Source: Bacteroidota bacterium (GTDB taxonomy: Bacteria; Bacteroidota; Bacteroidia; Bacteroidales; UBA10428). From it: DNA of 9,883 nt. Positions 1 to 7,245 of the stretch are shown one piece after another; within the stretch, counting starts at the first letter, position 1, and each line of letters starts with the position of its first letter. The DNA lies in assembly GCA_024640925.1 (NCBI GenBank), contig JAHEEB010000071.1:1-9883 (forward strand), written 5' to 3'. Under the pieces are notes generated by a model. That model did not search any database, had not been told where the DNA came from, and saw nothing but the letters and a program-made list of their open reading frames with translations. Position numbers and translations under genes: made by a program.

Positions 1-278
1 TTGGTTGGTTCGGTTAATGTAATGGAACCATTTACCGTGCAACCCGAAAAATCTGAAGCAGTAAAGTTGTAAACGCCAACGGACAGGTTATTAACTACAG
101 TATCGTTCAACTCAGTCCCATTCATTGTGTATTCCAGGTCATGCCTGTCATATACATTATATCCAAATGCGGTTATACCTCCTTCGGGATACAGATAAAC
201 AGAACCTGTATGGTTTCCATGACAATCGATATTCCAACCTCCAACATATGTTTTGGCTGAATCGAGCATTACTAAACT
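1..278 (-). other. SprB-type repeat, cut by the window edge
   Basis: Residues 2217-2308. It carries the hallmarks of SprB repeats (PF13573): an early Cys-containing N.DCHGNHTGSV, a GGI segment, then VNNLSVGVYNFTASDFSGC followed by GSITLTEPTN. In Flavobacterium johnsoniae such repeats are abundant in SprB, the mobile surface adhesin of gliding motility, which is exported by the T9SS. Here the family match is what I see; a motility role is not shown. More copies probably follow beyond the window. Confidence 0.85.
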
Positions 279-3200
279 GGGAGTTAGCTGTATAATAACA
301 GTGTCGCTCAATCCGGGGCAACGTTCATTATTTAATCCATCGATAGTATATGGAACTACAATTACTAATACATGTTGTATGGTGTCTGAAAGGTTAACAA
401 GGTGATCACTAATGGAGGTATTAATGGCCAGACCTGATATAGGTCCGTTGTAAGTGAAGCTAACTTCAGTAGGATTCACCGGTTCTATCTGATAACGGAA
501 TCTTAGGCCTTTAGTCGGTGTTGTTATGGTAGGCACTGTATTGCTGTTCAATTGAATAGGATCAAAGTTCAGGTTACTGCATATTGTATCAAGGTAATGA
601 TTGAATTGAACTCTGGCGGTTGGTTCTATCCAAATTCGAATAGTTGTATCGTTTGCAGAACCATTATTGCAATAAAAAGATCCTGTCCCCGGATTTAATA
701 TCTCAGGATGGAAAGTATAGTCGACCCACTGGGCAGCATTTGTCGGATTGATCAGGACATCTGTAAATGTTAATGCAGTTACATCGTTTGCTGTACGATA
801 TCCGGTTACCAACGGACTACCCGAAGCAGAAGTTATGTCATAAACCCATGTTCCTGTCGTGCTTGTATTCAGATTTGTAATTGTAAAATCAACGGTTCCT
901 TTGTTACAAATAGTATCTTCTGATACAAATGCTGAAATGTTAGCTGTCGGGTTAATCCAAATCCGAATGGTTGTATCATTTCCTGTGCCGTTGTTGCAAT
1001 AAGTTAAACCGGTTCTGGGATTCAGAATCTTTGGGTGGAAGGTATAATCAACCCATTGAACGCCATCGGTTGGGTTAACCAGTGCATCGGTAAATGTTAA
1101 TGCAGTTACATCGCTTGCTGTACGATACCCGATTACCAACGGACTGCCCGAAGCAGAAGTTATGTCATAAACCCATGTACCTGTCGTGCTTGTATTCAGA
1201 TTTGTAATTGTAAAATCAACGGTCCCTTCGTTACAAATGGTATCGTTTGAAACATTAACTGCTATTTTCGGTGAAGGATTAACAAATATTATAACAGTAT
1301 CAGAAATTCCTGAACATTTTTCATTTTCTCCTATAGTTTCACGGGTATATGGTGTTACAATAAACCGAACAAGCTGAACTTGGTCAGTGCTATTGGAAAT
1401 ACTATCGGTTATTATACTACCTGTTCCCAATCCACTTGTTGGTCCTGAAATGACAGTTACTCCCGGAGGCGTTTCCACATTGTACCGGAAACGTACGGCA
1501 CGTGTTGGTTTCGATGGGCTCCCCAGCCCTATATGAACCCTGGTTTCGTTACAAATAGTATCCTCCTGAACATTTAAAACGACTACCGGGGTTGGCTCTA
1601 CCCAAATTATTGTTGTATCGTTTACGGGTGAACAGCTTGTTTTGAACATCCCTTTTGTAATCAGGTAAGGTTCGGCAACTATCCATACCAACTGGGCAGA
1701 ATTCGATAAATTTGTCAGGGTATCACTTATTATATATCCTTTTTGCCTGTTAGTGGTATCGGAAGGATTTACAAAGCCAACATGAATACTGTCTGGGTTT
1801 TGTGGAACAATCTTATAATTAAACCGGAGTGCTTGTTTCGTATCAGAAATGCTATTAATTTCAACAGAAACCTGCTCTCCATTACAAATTGTATCACCAG
1901 AAGGTAATAAATTTACTGCCAGCGAAGGTTCAACCCAGAAAGTAATTGTTGTATCTTTAATGAAACAGGAGCTGTATGCAGTTATAGAAAATGTAATATC
2001 TACCCGCTGAACAGTATCACATGTATTGTATAATTGTTCCGATAAAGTGAAATCCTGTCCATGGAATGTTCCGTTACGATCGCCTAAAATACTGTCAGAA
2101 GCACTTATTGCCCATGAATAGGTTAACGAATCGACATTTCCATTAAGCGAAATAGTGTATAATTCTCCTGAACAGATCACTGTATCGATCATGGTAGCGA
2201 TAAAGTCGGGTTTAATAAGATAATCTACCGTTATTATACTTGTATCCCTGTCAATATTGCCAGATGCATCTTCTACGGTGAGAACAACTTTGTGATAGCT
2301 TCCGATATCTGTGCAGCCAAAGGTTGTCCTATCAATCGATAAATTATCTATAGAACAGTTATCAAAACTTCCATTATCGACAGAATCAGCATCAATTATT
2401 GCCAGGCCCGTTTGCGGATCGAGAAGGAGGTGAAGGGTATCGTGGGCAATGGCAGAGGGGAAGATATTATCGATAGTGTTTACATTGAAAGAACAAGTAG
2501 CCGTATTGCCGTACTCATCGGTTACTGTTAAGGTCACAGCCGTTGTATCGCTAATTACGGTACCAATGGCGGGGCTTTGTGTTACAGTATATGGACTGCA
2601 TTCGGTAATAGCTAAAGCAGCATCTGCAGTGTAATCGGGTAAAGTGAATTGACAAGAAGAGTTAAGGGTTACATTTTTATCTGTGGCACAGCTAGTGATT
2701 ACCGGGTCTGTGTTATCGATAGTGTTTACATTGAAAGAGCAACTATCTACATTTCCATATGTATCACTCACAATTATAGTTACAAGAGTAGTGTCAGAAA
2801 TTGTTGTACCTGCCACTGGATTTTGAGTCAAAGTAATTGCACTGCAATCGGTAATAGAAAGATTTGCATCGCTGGTATAATCGGGTAAGGTAAATTGACA
2901 GCTTGCATTTAGAGTGATATTTTTATCTAAAACACAGGAATTTATGACAGGATCCTCAAAATCCCCAATCACCACATCCAATGTGTCGCTCCAGGTACAT
3001 CCAGTTGCCGTAATGATATCATGAACAATTAATACAGAATCAATACCACCAGTCCAATCAACTTTAACTTCATTCGTATTAATACCTGAGATTATTGAAC
3101 CACCGGAAATTTCCCAGGAATAAGTATGCCCGCTAATGGAAGGGGTATTATATGTTTCATTAGTAGTACCCGCACAAACTGTATCATTTCCGGATATAGC

Positions 3201-6200
3201 CGGCTCAGGTCTTTGATTTACTGTTACCAAATAATTAATGGATGTTCCATTGCAACCACCAAACGTTTCCGTCATGCTAATGGTATAGGGCGAGGTATTT
3301 GTCCAGATTACATTTGTGCTGTTTGTTGTATCAGGCATTGCTGTTCCACCAGTAACATTCCAATTGTATGTATGTGAAGCTTTGGCTGGTGTGGAATAAG
3401 CAACAGGTGAGCCAGCACATAAATCTGTAAAATCATAGATTGAATAAGGCGATTCGGCACTAACAGAATAAAATCCGGCAGGATTATTCTGATTGGCATA
3501 TTCTGTAGCAATCCAACCCGGAGAACGAACAACCGATGAAACACGTGCTTCTTCTATTATTCCTCTGAATTTATAGTTCAAATCATAGGATTGACAACCA
3601 AACATTAATGAAGTATCTGAGTTATCAAGAGTTTGTGCTGTCATAGCAGTTCTGTCAGAAGAACCATTCACAAAAGTTCTTATAAAATCACTTAGATCAG
3701 AATAAACTCCATTCACATAATACCAATTTCCTGCAGAAAGAACAGTGCCTCCAGCTACACTTCTATTTGAAACTTGGCTCATTCTGATTTCCATTTCCGT
3801 TTTTCCTGTAGAATATACACCAAGTTTATAGCCACCAACCAATGCCTCCTGATTGCTTAAAATCTTCATATCAGAACCAATCGAGCTAGGATTAATCCAG
3901 GCTGATACTGTAACCTCACCTTTCAGACTATGGTTAGCCGGCATTACTTGAATATATTCACTTCCGGTAAAACTTCTTCCATTTAAAATTTTACCTGCAA
4001 TGGAAGTTGTTGAATGATTTGTACCGTTGTGAGCATTTACAGTAACATCGGAAAGCAAATCGTGCCAAACGCCTTTATAGGTTGATTCCCAAACTGAGGC
4101 AACAGATGGATCAGTAGTAATCTGTGGGTTCCCATATAACATGTGAATAGTTGAATTCACGGTTGTAGATAACCTGGGAATACGAACCCATGCTATAAAA
4201 ACTCCATTTGTACGGTCGGCATATTGAATCTGGTGGTCGAGAAGATTATTATCAGCATCGGTAAAAATAATATCGTACATATTTGCATTCTGTACTTTAC
4301 CTGATGCAGTGTTTAAATCTATATCGTTTAGCTTAATCAATATCGGGAAATTCGATAAATCTTCAGAACCAGAAACATTATTATGATCAATAGCAATATT
4401 TTTTTGGTAGGCATAACCAAAGGCAGCTGCCGGCCGAAGTATTTGCAAAAAGCCTTTTGAAGATAGAATCGAACCATTATTGTCGGAAACACGGCAATAA
4501 TAGGCTGCTTCATCATAAAGTGATACAGAATTAAGGGTTAAGGTATTTCCTGTTGCTCCGGAAACAGCCACTCCGTTTTTATACCACTGATAAGTAATAG
4601 TTCCCGTACCTGTTGCCGAAACAGAGAAATTAACTGTACTTCCATTACAACCTGACTGATCAGCAGGTTGGGCGATAATGTTTATTGAAGCCTCAGAACC
4701 TATCCCTGCTGCAAAATAAGTACCATATGAACCAGGAGTATTATTAATTCCATTTAAGTTTTGCCGGTTCAGAATAGTCCCTGTTGCATTGTTATGAGTT
4801 CCATCGAGCAACCATGCAGAAGTGGAAGTCAACCTTTTAATAATGCGGTCGGATGAACTTAAGCCGATTGGGTTATTAAACCCCACGGCATCGAATGAAG
4901 TATTGTAATTATTTGTAACCAGTCCATTTCGAGCCAGAGCTGTCCAATACCCATTTGTGAAATAAGTGCGCACCTCCGTGCCATTTTCTTCATATAAGGG
5001 TAATCCTGAACACCAAGGTGAGGTAGGAAAGTATTTTACACGAAGACTGCCAGCTGCTAAATCGGTAAAATTAAAAGTTGCCCCATGTGTATTCGAAGCA
5101 TCGCCCACAGGGAAAAAATAATCTGAACCCGAAGTGCCAATGGCCCTTTCAAAATAACCGATAACTGTTCCCGAGGTATAAACAAGAGAAAGTGTTGGAG
5201 AATCATCTGTAACCCTTAGAACATAAGAACTGGTACTAATATTTCCCTGCTTCATTTCAAGATACTTGGCAGAAACACTATCGTTCAGTGTAATGCCATT
5301 GCTGTTATTCAGTATAAATGTTTCAAAAACTTCCTCGCTGGTTGCTGCCGTTATTGTTTGTGTGCCAGTTCCGGAAAAGGTAACAGTAGTTCCGGATTCA
5401 TCGAATCCATCGGAAGTATTATTGTTTATCCAATCGCCTTTCAGGTCAACGCCAAAAGGATCAAAAACGGCAGAACCATTTATTGTTAAATCGCCATGAA
5501 TTATAATATCATTTATTCCTGAAACAGTTTTTGTCCCAGTGGTTTCAATCAATAAATTGCCATATTCCGGGTCAGATGAAACGGTTTGGCTTCCCTGGGT
5601 AATGTATTTTACCGAGCTGCTTGGAACAAAAGAATAGTTGCTAAAAGAGGGCATTTGAACATTTATTGCACTTGAAGCCGACCCCAATGTTAAAATATTA
5701 TCTGCCGCAATATCAAATGTGCCAGATGTTCCTGGTCCCGTAATGCTATATTGTTCGGTAGCCAAAGTGGTATTCGTTGCACCATTTATCGAAAGATTAC
5801 CTGTAATTGTAATGTTATTTGCTAACGATTTAGTCCCAGATGTAGCAATAGTCAAATCGGCATATGTTGGAGTATTAGAAATTGTTTGTGTGGAATTGTT
5901 CTGATATCTCACCGTACTTCCTGAAGCCAGGGAAATATGCCCATTGGTAAAAGCTGTAGGAAAGAGAATATTATTAGAACTTGTAGGATCACCAATACCC
6001 AACGTTGTATTGGCAGACATGGAAAAATTAAATGTTATGTTTCCGGTTATTTGCTGGTAAACATCAAGCGTTCCGGAAGAAATCGTTAAAGAATTACTCG
6101 CAGTTATCGTTCTTTGCAGAGTAACTGTATTACCTGCCCCAGGATCAATTACTAATGGACCATTAAAAGTAATAGCACCTGTTCCGGAAATATCCTGAGA

Positions 6201-6926
6201 ATGGGTGGTAAAGGAATTGGTGCCGGTTCCGGAGATAAATGTACCATTGTTGGAAAAGCCTCCCTGGAATTCGATAGAAGCATTAATTGAATTGTTCCAG
6301 GTTCCATTATTTGTAACAAGTCCTTTAAAAATCTTTGCACCTGTTCCATCTGTATCGAAATACAATATTTTACCAGAACCAATGTTCGTTGTCCCCTCAA
6401 TAGTTAACTTAGAATTTCTTATAACAGAAGTATCAGATACAAAACAATTACCAAAAACATGTAATAATCCATTACCCGATATATTTGCATAAACCCTACC
6501 ATATGATAAGGTTAAATCTCCAGTGACATCCAGTGTAAAATTTCCATCAAATCTCAACCTGGCATTCGTGCCGGTATTATTGTAAGGATTACTTCCAGAT
6601 AAGACCAAAGAACCAATAATATTCGGAATAGTAATATTTACAGAAATCCTGTTCCCAGATCTAATAGTAACAACTCCTGTTCCAGAGCTTTGACCAGGAT
6701 AAGTACCGTTTGATGACCAACTGGAACCATTATAATATTGCCATTGAGTGGGATCCGTCCAGTTGCCAGTACCATTACTTCTATAATCCCCAACCGATTG
6801 CGAATATGAGAATAAACCAGATGAAAGTAATACCAATAACAAAACTCCCCTTACCCAGTTCTTCCTGTGAGGAAGTGAGAAAAGTGGAATACTATTTCTT
6901 AACCTATATGTTCTTTTCCTTTTCAG
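1..6926 (-). CDS. Giant multi-domain secreted adhesin, SprB/HYR/PKD/LamG type (C-terminus missing)
   Basis: One open frame of 2308 codons runs without a stop from 6926 to the left edge and continues outside. The product is predicted to be a Sec-exported, cell-surface or secreted adhesin. Domains in order: signal peptide 1-43, beta-strand-rich solenoid-like region 44-~560, Ig-like 748-829, DUF2341 837-935, LamG-like 950-1149, two PKD-like domains 1166-1321, three HYR-like repeats 1325-1569, six ~110-residue repeats 1570-2216, and a SprB-type repeat 2217-2308. Such mosaics are common in Bacteroidota and are usually T9SS cargo; the C-terminal sorting domain would lie off-window. No catalytic motif was recognised. 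The frame begins after an in-frame TAG (6927-6929), and the first usable codon is CTG (6924-6926), followed by a Lys/Arg-rich leader. No ATG or GTG lies before the signal peptide, so the start is uncertain. It is transcribed divergently from the PL11 lyase gene. Binding target unknown. Confidence 0.9.
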   Translation of the reverse strand, partial: MKRKRTYRLRNSIPLFSLPHRKNWVRGVLLLVLLSSGLFSYSQSVGDYRSNGTGNWTDPTQWQYYNGSSWSSNGTYPGQSSGTGVVTIRSGNRISVNITIPNIIGSLVLSGSNPYNNTGTNARLRFDGNFTLDVTGDLTLSYGRVYANISGNGLLHVFGNCFVSDTSVIRNSKLTIEGTTNIGSGKILYFDTDGTGAKIFKGLVTNNGTWNNSINASIEFQGGFSNNGTFISGTGTNSFTTHSQDISGTGAITFNGPLVIDPGAGNTVTLQRTITASNSLTISSGTLDVYQQITGNITFNFSMSANTTLGIGDPTSSNNILFPTAFTNGHISLASGSTVRYQNNSTQTISNTPTYADLTIATSGTKSLANNITITGNLSINGATNTTLATEQYSITGPGTSGTFDIAADNILTLGSASSAINVQMPSFSNYSFVPSSSVKYITQGSQTVSSDPEYGNLLIETTGTKTVSGINDIIIHGDLTINGSAVFDPFGVDLKGDWINNNTSDGFDESGTTVTFSGTGTQTITAATSEEVFETFILNNSNGITLNDSVSAKYLEMKQGNISTSSYVLRVTDDSPTLSLVYTSGTVIGYFERAIGTSGSDYFFPVGDASNTHGATFNFTDLAAGSLRVKYFPTSPWCSGLPLYEENGTEVRTYFTNGYWTALARNGLVTNNYNTSFDAVGFNNPIGLSSSDRIIKRLTSTSAWLLDGTHNNATGTILNRQNLNGINNTPGSYGTYFAAGIGSEASINIIAQPADQSGCNGSTVNFSVSATGTGTITYQWYKNGVAVSGATGNTLTLNSVSLYDEAAYYCRVSDNNGSILSSKGFLQILRPAAAFGYAYQKNIAIDHNNVSGSEDLSNFPILIKLNDIDLNTASGKVQNANMYDIIFTDADNNLLDHQIQYADRTNGVFIAWVRIPRLSTTVNSTIHMLYGNPQITTDPSVASVWESTYKGVWHDLLSDVTVNAHNGTNHSTTSIAGKILNGRSFTGSEYIQVMPANHSLKGEVTVSAWINPSSIGSDMKILSNQEALVGGYKLGVYSTGKTEMEIRMSQVSNRSVAGGTVLSAGNWYYVNGVYSDLSDFIRTFVNGSSDRTAMTAQTLDNSDTSLMFGCQSYDLNYKFRGIIEEARVSSVVRSPGWIATEYANQNNPAGFYSVSAESPYSIYDFTDLCAGSPVAYSTPAKASHTYNWNVTGGTAMPDTTNSTNVIWTNTSPYTISMTETFGGCNGTSINYLVTVNQRPEPAISGNDTVCAGTTNETYNTPSISGHTYSWEISGGSIISGINTNEVKVDWTGGIDSVLIVHDIITATGCTWSDTLDVVIGDFEDPVINSCVLDKNITLNASCQFTLPDYTSDANLSITDCSAITLTQNPVAGTTISDTTLVTIIVSDTYGNVDSCSFNVNTIDNTDPVITSCATDKNVTLNSSCQFTLPDYTADAALAITECSPYTVTQSPAIGTVISDTTAVTLTVTDEYGNTATCSFNVNTIDNIFPSAIAHDTLHLLLDPQTGLAIIDADSVDNGSFDNCSIDNLSIDRTTFGCTDIGSYHKVVLTVEDASGNIDRDTSIITVDYLIKPDFIATMIDTVICSGELYTISLNGNVDSLTYSWAISASDSILGDRNGTFHGQDFTLSEQLYNTCDTVQRVDITFSITAYSSCFIKDTTITFWVEPSLAVNLLPSGDTICNGEQVSVEINSISDTKQALRFNYKIVPQNPDSIHVGFVNPSDTTNRQKGYIISDTLTNLSNSAQLVWIVAEPYLITKGMFKTSCSPVNDTTIIWVEPTPVVVLNVQEDTICNETRVHIGLGSPSKPTRAVRFRYNVETPPGVTVISGPTSGLGTGSIITDSISNSTDQVQLVRFIVTPYTRETIGENEKCSGISDTVIIFVNPSPKIAVNVSNDTICNEGTVDFTITNLNTSTTGTWVYDITSASGSPLVIGYRTASDVTALTFTDALVNPTDGVQWVDYTFHPKILNPRTGLTYCNNGTGNDTTIRIWINPTANISAFVSEDTICNKGTVDFTITNLNTSTTGTWVYDITSASGSPLVTGYRTANDVTALTFTDVLINPTNAAQWVDYTFHPEILNPGTGSFYCNNGSANDTTIRIWIEPTARVQFNHYLDTICSNLNFDPIQLNSNTVPTITTPTKGLRFRYQIEPVNPTEVSFTYNGPISGLAINTSISDHLVNLSDTIQHVLVIVVPYTIDGLNNERCPGLSDTVIIQLTPSLVMLDSAKTYVGGWNIDCHGNHTGSVYLYPEGGITAFGYNVYDRHDLEYTMNGTELNDTVVNNLSVGVYNFTASDFSGCTVNGSITLTEPT
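279..2219 (-). repeat. Six tandem ~110-residue repeats
   Basis: Residues 1570-2216. I place the units at residues 1570-1667, 1668-1778, 1779-1884, 1885-1993, 1994-2102 and 2103-2216. Each has a DTICN-like entry (VICSGE, DTICNGE, DTICNET, DTICNEG, DTICNKG, DTICSN), a middle strand such as LRF.Y or WVYDI, a QLV/QWV/QHV strand, one late Cys (SCF, CSP, CSG, YCN, YCN, CPG), and a closing strand of the T.I.WVEP / T.I.WINP / T.IIQLTP type. The two cysteines may pair. The first unit resembles PKD-like domains; the others look like a diverged family of the same fold. Function is probably as a long extracellular stalk. Confidence 0.75.
621..1274 (-). repeat. Near-identical 327-base tandem duplication within the repeat block
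   Basis: Units 4 (948-1274) and 5 (621-947) are both exactly 109 codons. Their DNA is very similar. Comparing 765-917 with 1092-1244 by eye, I find about nine differences, several of them silent. Both share the protein stretches VDFTITNLNTSTTGTW and TSASGSPLV. The other four units are far more diverged, so this pair arose recently or is kept alike by gene conversion. Confidence 0.9.
2220..2462 (-). other. Third, divergent HYR-like domain
   Basis: Residues 1489-1569. FPSAIAHDTLHLLLD opens it, with DNCSIDNLSID in the middle and VVLTVEDASGNIDRDTSIITV at the end. The V.D.SGN motif and spacing match HYR domains, but the sequence is clearly different from the two repeats before it, which suggests it is an older module. 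Confidence 0.7.
2463..2708 (-). repeat. HYR-like repeat 2 (82 residues)
   Basis: Residues 1407-1488. It follows repeat 1 directly with the same length of 246 bases, sharing SCQFTLPDYT, D.A.L.IT.CS, TQSPAIGT.ISDTT and CSFNVNTIDN. About 26 bases around 2467-2494 recur almost exactly at 2713-2740, so the unit was duplicated in tandem. Confidence 0.85.
2709..2954 (-). repeat. HYR-like repeat 1 (82 residues)
   Basis: Residues 1325-1406. It starts with DPVINSC and contains DKNITLNASCQFTLPDYT, TQNPVAGT.ISDTT and VSDTYGNVDSCSFNVNTID. The layout (D.P.I..C, then V.V.D..GN...C.F.V.V.D) is that of hyalin (HYR) repeats, extracellular beta-sandwich domains associated with adhesion. It is closely related to the next repeat. 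Confidence 0.85.
2964..3209 (-). other. PKD-like domain 2
   Basis: Residues 1240-1321. It repeats the layout of domain 1: VCAGTTNETYNTP, HTYSWEISGG, VKVDWTGG, and TATGCTWSDTLDVVI. It follows domain 1 with only a few residues of linker. Confidence 0.8.
3219..3431 (-). other. PKD-like domain 1
   Basis: Residues 1166-1236. The pattern is C-AGSPVAYSTP, then HTYNWNVTGG, V-IWT, and ETFGGCNG...YLVTV, which fits the PKD-like family common in Bacteroidota adhesins (conserved CxG...Y.....YxWxVxGG...W...GC). It likely serves as a rigid extracellular spacer. Confidence 0.8.
3480..4079 (-). other. LamG / concanavalin-like domain of the adhesin
   Basis: Residues 950-1149. Recognisable features are GKILNGRSFTGSEYIQV near the start, the EVTVSAWINP strand, NWYYVNGVYS, FVNG, and RGIIEEARVSSVVRSPGWI, then TEYANQNNP at the end. 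These are the standard landmarks of the LamG_3/concanavalin A-like family that follows DUF2341. Domains of this fold often bind carbohydrate, so this is the best candidate for a glycan-contacting module in the protein. No binding residues can be assigned from sequence alone. Confidence 0.85.
4122..4418 (-). other. DUF2341 domain of the adhesin
   Basis: Residues 837-935. It opens with GYAYQKNIAID, continues through FPILIKLND, has an IIFTDADNNLLDHQIQ segment, and closes with AWVRIPRLS...STIHMLYGNP. This order is characteristic of DUF2341 (PF10102), a beta-sandwich domain that usually precedes a LamG-like domain in bacterial and archaeal surface proteins, as it does here. Its ligand is not known. 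Confidence 0.8.
4440..4685 (-). other. Ig-like domain of the adhesin
   Basis: Residues 748-829. It has the classical layout of bacterial Ig-like domains: an opening I.AQPADQ strand, Cys760, the core Trp781 in YQWYKNG, and the YYCRVSD motif with Cys811 about 30 residues on. It ends with SKGFLQI. The two cysteines could form the usual intersheet disulfide. Such domains normally act as spacers or as sugar- or protein-binding modules in surface proteins. Confidence 0.85.
5475..5621 (-). repeat. Solenoid internal repeat, copy 2 (residues 436-484)
   Basis: The segment has the pattern SSSVKY...QTVS..P.Y..L.IETTGTK, then IIHGDLTING. It aligns with copy 1 without gaps across 49 residues, although the sequences have diverged considerably, so this is an old duplication compared with the repeats near the left end of the window. 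Confidence 0.65.
5781..5927 (-). repeat. Solenoid internal repeat, copy 1 (residues 334-382)
   Basis: The segment has the pattern SGSTVRY...QTIS..P.Y..L.I.TSGTK, then TITGNLSING. It matches copy 2 at residues 436-484 position for position, giving a period of 102 residues. The stretches before each copy also correspond (a T-LGIG/T-LGSAS step, then F.N..), so the true unit is probably the full 102 residues. Confidence 0.65.
6798..6926 (-). other. Signal peptide of the giant adhesin, with long basic leader
   Basis: Residues 1-43. The leader is very basic (KRKR near the start, RKNWVR before the hydrophobic core), followed by the core LLLVLLSSGLF and a likely cleavage site around SYSQ (residues 40-43). 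Long N-regions of this kind are common on large exported Bacteroidota proteins. The mature protein would begin near SVGDYRS, followed by the GNW...W motif typical of the first domain of such adhesins. The cleavage position is inferred by eye. Confidence 0.75.
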
Positions 6927-7001
6927 CTAGATTCTATTTAGGTTAATAACTTATGGTCCGGCATCAAACCAAAAAACGCACTCATTATAAAAGATCAACG
7001 G

Positions 7002-7009
7002 CAAATATA
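7002..7009 (-). promoter_or_regulatory. Possible -7 promoter element for the adhesin gene
   Basis: On the minus strand this reads TATATTTG, a full match to the Bacteroidota -7 consensus TAnnTTTG. Transcription would start near 6995, leaving a leader of about 70 bases before the CTG at 6926. No clear TTTG -33 element stands about 20 bases upstream, so support is partial. Confidence 0.35.
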
Positions 7010-7185
7010 TAAAACCTTAAATATTTGTCAGTTAATCTATATCCTTTTCTACGGCACTTTTTGGCGAAAGTTCTAAAAAAGTTGCTATAATTTACTTATT
7101 TGAAGACAGATGTGTTTTTTATTAAATGAATGATAACTTTTTAGGGACGAAATTGATATACTTTCCCCGAAAAGCCGGTAATGTG

Positions 7186-7245
7186 CAAGAGTTGTAATGC
7201 CATCCAAGGATAATGCCCGACAACTTTGAAAAAGCAGAAGGATGG
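7186..7245. other. Interleaved inverted repeats, possible pseudoknot
   Basis: CAAGAGTTGT (7186-7195) can pair with ACAACTTTG (7220-7228) through nine base pairs with one bulged G. CCATCC (7200-7205), inside that loop, can pair with GGATGG (7240-7245) outside it. The crossed order is that of an H-type pseudoknot. It lies about 230 bases before the plus-strand start. It may be chance; no known RNA family was recognised. Confidence 0.2.

Larger units (their letters stand above)
5247..6797 (-). other. Beta-solenoid-like N-terminal region of the adhesin
   Basis: Residues 44 to about 560. It is rich in Asn, Thr, Ser and Gly with short alternating hydrophobic strands and many G-x-L-x-I/V steps such as GDLTLSYG, GNLSING and GDLTING, as expected for a right-handed beta-helix or stacked beta-strand fold. 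It starts with a GNWTDPTQW motif seen at the head of many Bacteroidota surface proteins. Residues about 560-747, after this region, include a stretch with YFFPVGD that also recurs in such adhesins. I cannot name a family for residues 560-747. The fold is inferred from pattern. Confidence 0.5.

Noticed and set aside
279..1592. CRISPR array or insertion sequence explaining the repeated DNA
   Set aside because: The repeats are about 110 codons long, in frame, and vary as protein-coding repeats do; there are no short identical repeats with spacers, no inverted ends and no transposase.
6205..6492. Open frame of 95 codons on the plus strand
   Set aside because: It is antisense to the adhesin's solenoid-like region; its Val/Pro-rich composition is what the reverse complement of Asn/Thr/Gly-rich coding gives.
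1..6926. Several shorter genes instead of one giant gene
   Set aside because: Every codon from 6926 to position 3 was read on the minus strand without finding a stop, and domains follow each other in one frame.
6840..6960. A frameshift near the start of the adhesin that would connect it to an upstream ATG
   Set aside because: I checked the other two minus frames; no ATG leads into a basic leader joined to the hydrophobic core, while the CTG frame gives a well-formed signal peptide without any shift.
6938..6985. 15-codon minus-strand reading frame (starting MSAFFGLMPD) just upstream of the adhesin start, as a leader peptide
   Set aside because: It has an ATG and ends 11 bases before the CTG, but nothing in its content suggests regulation, and frames this short are common by chance.
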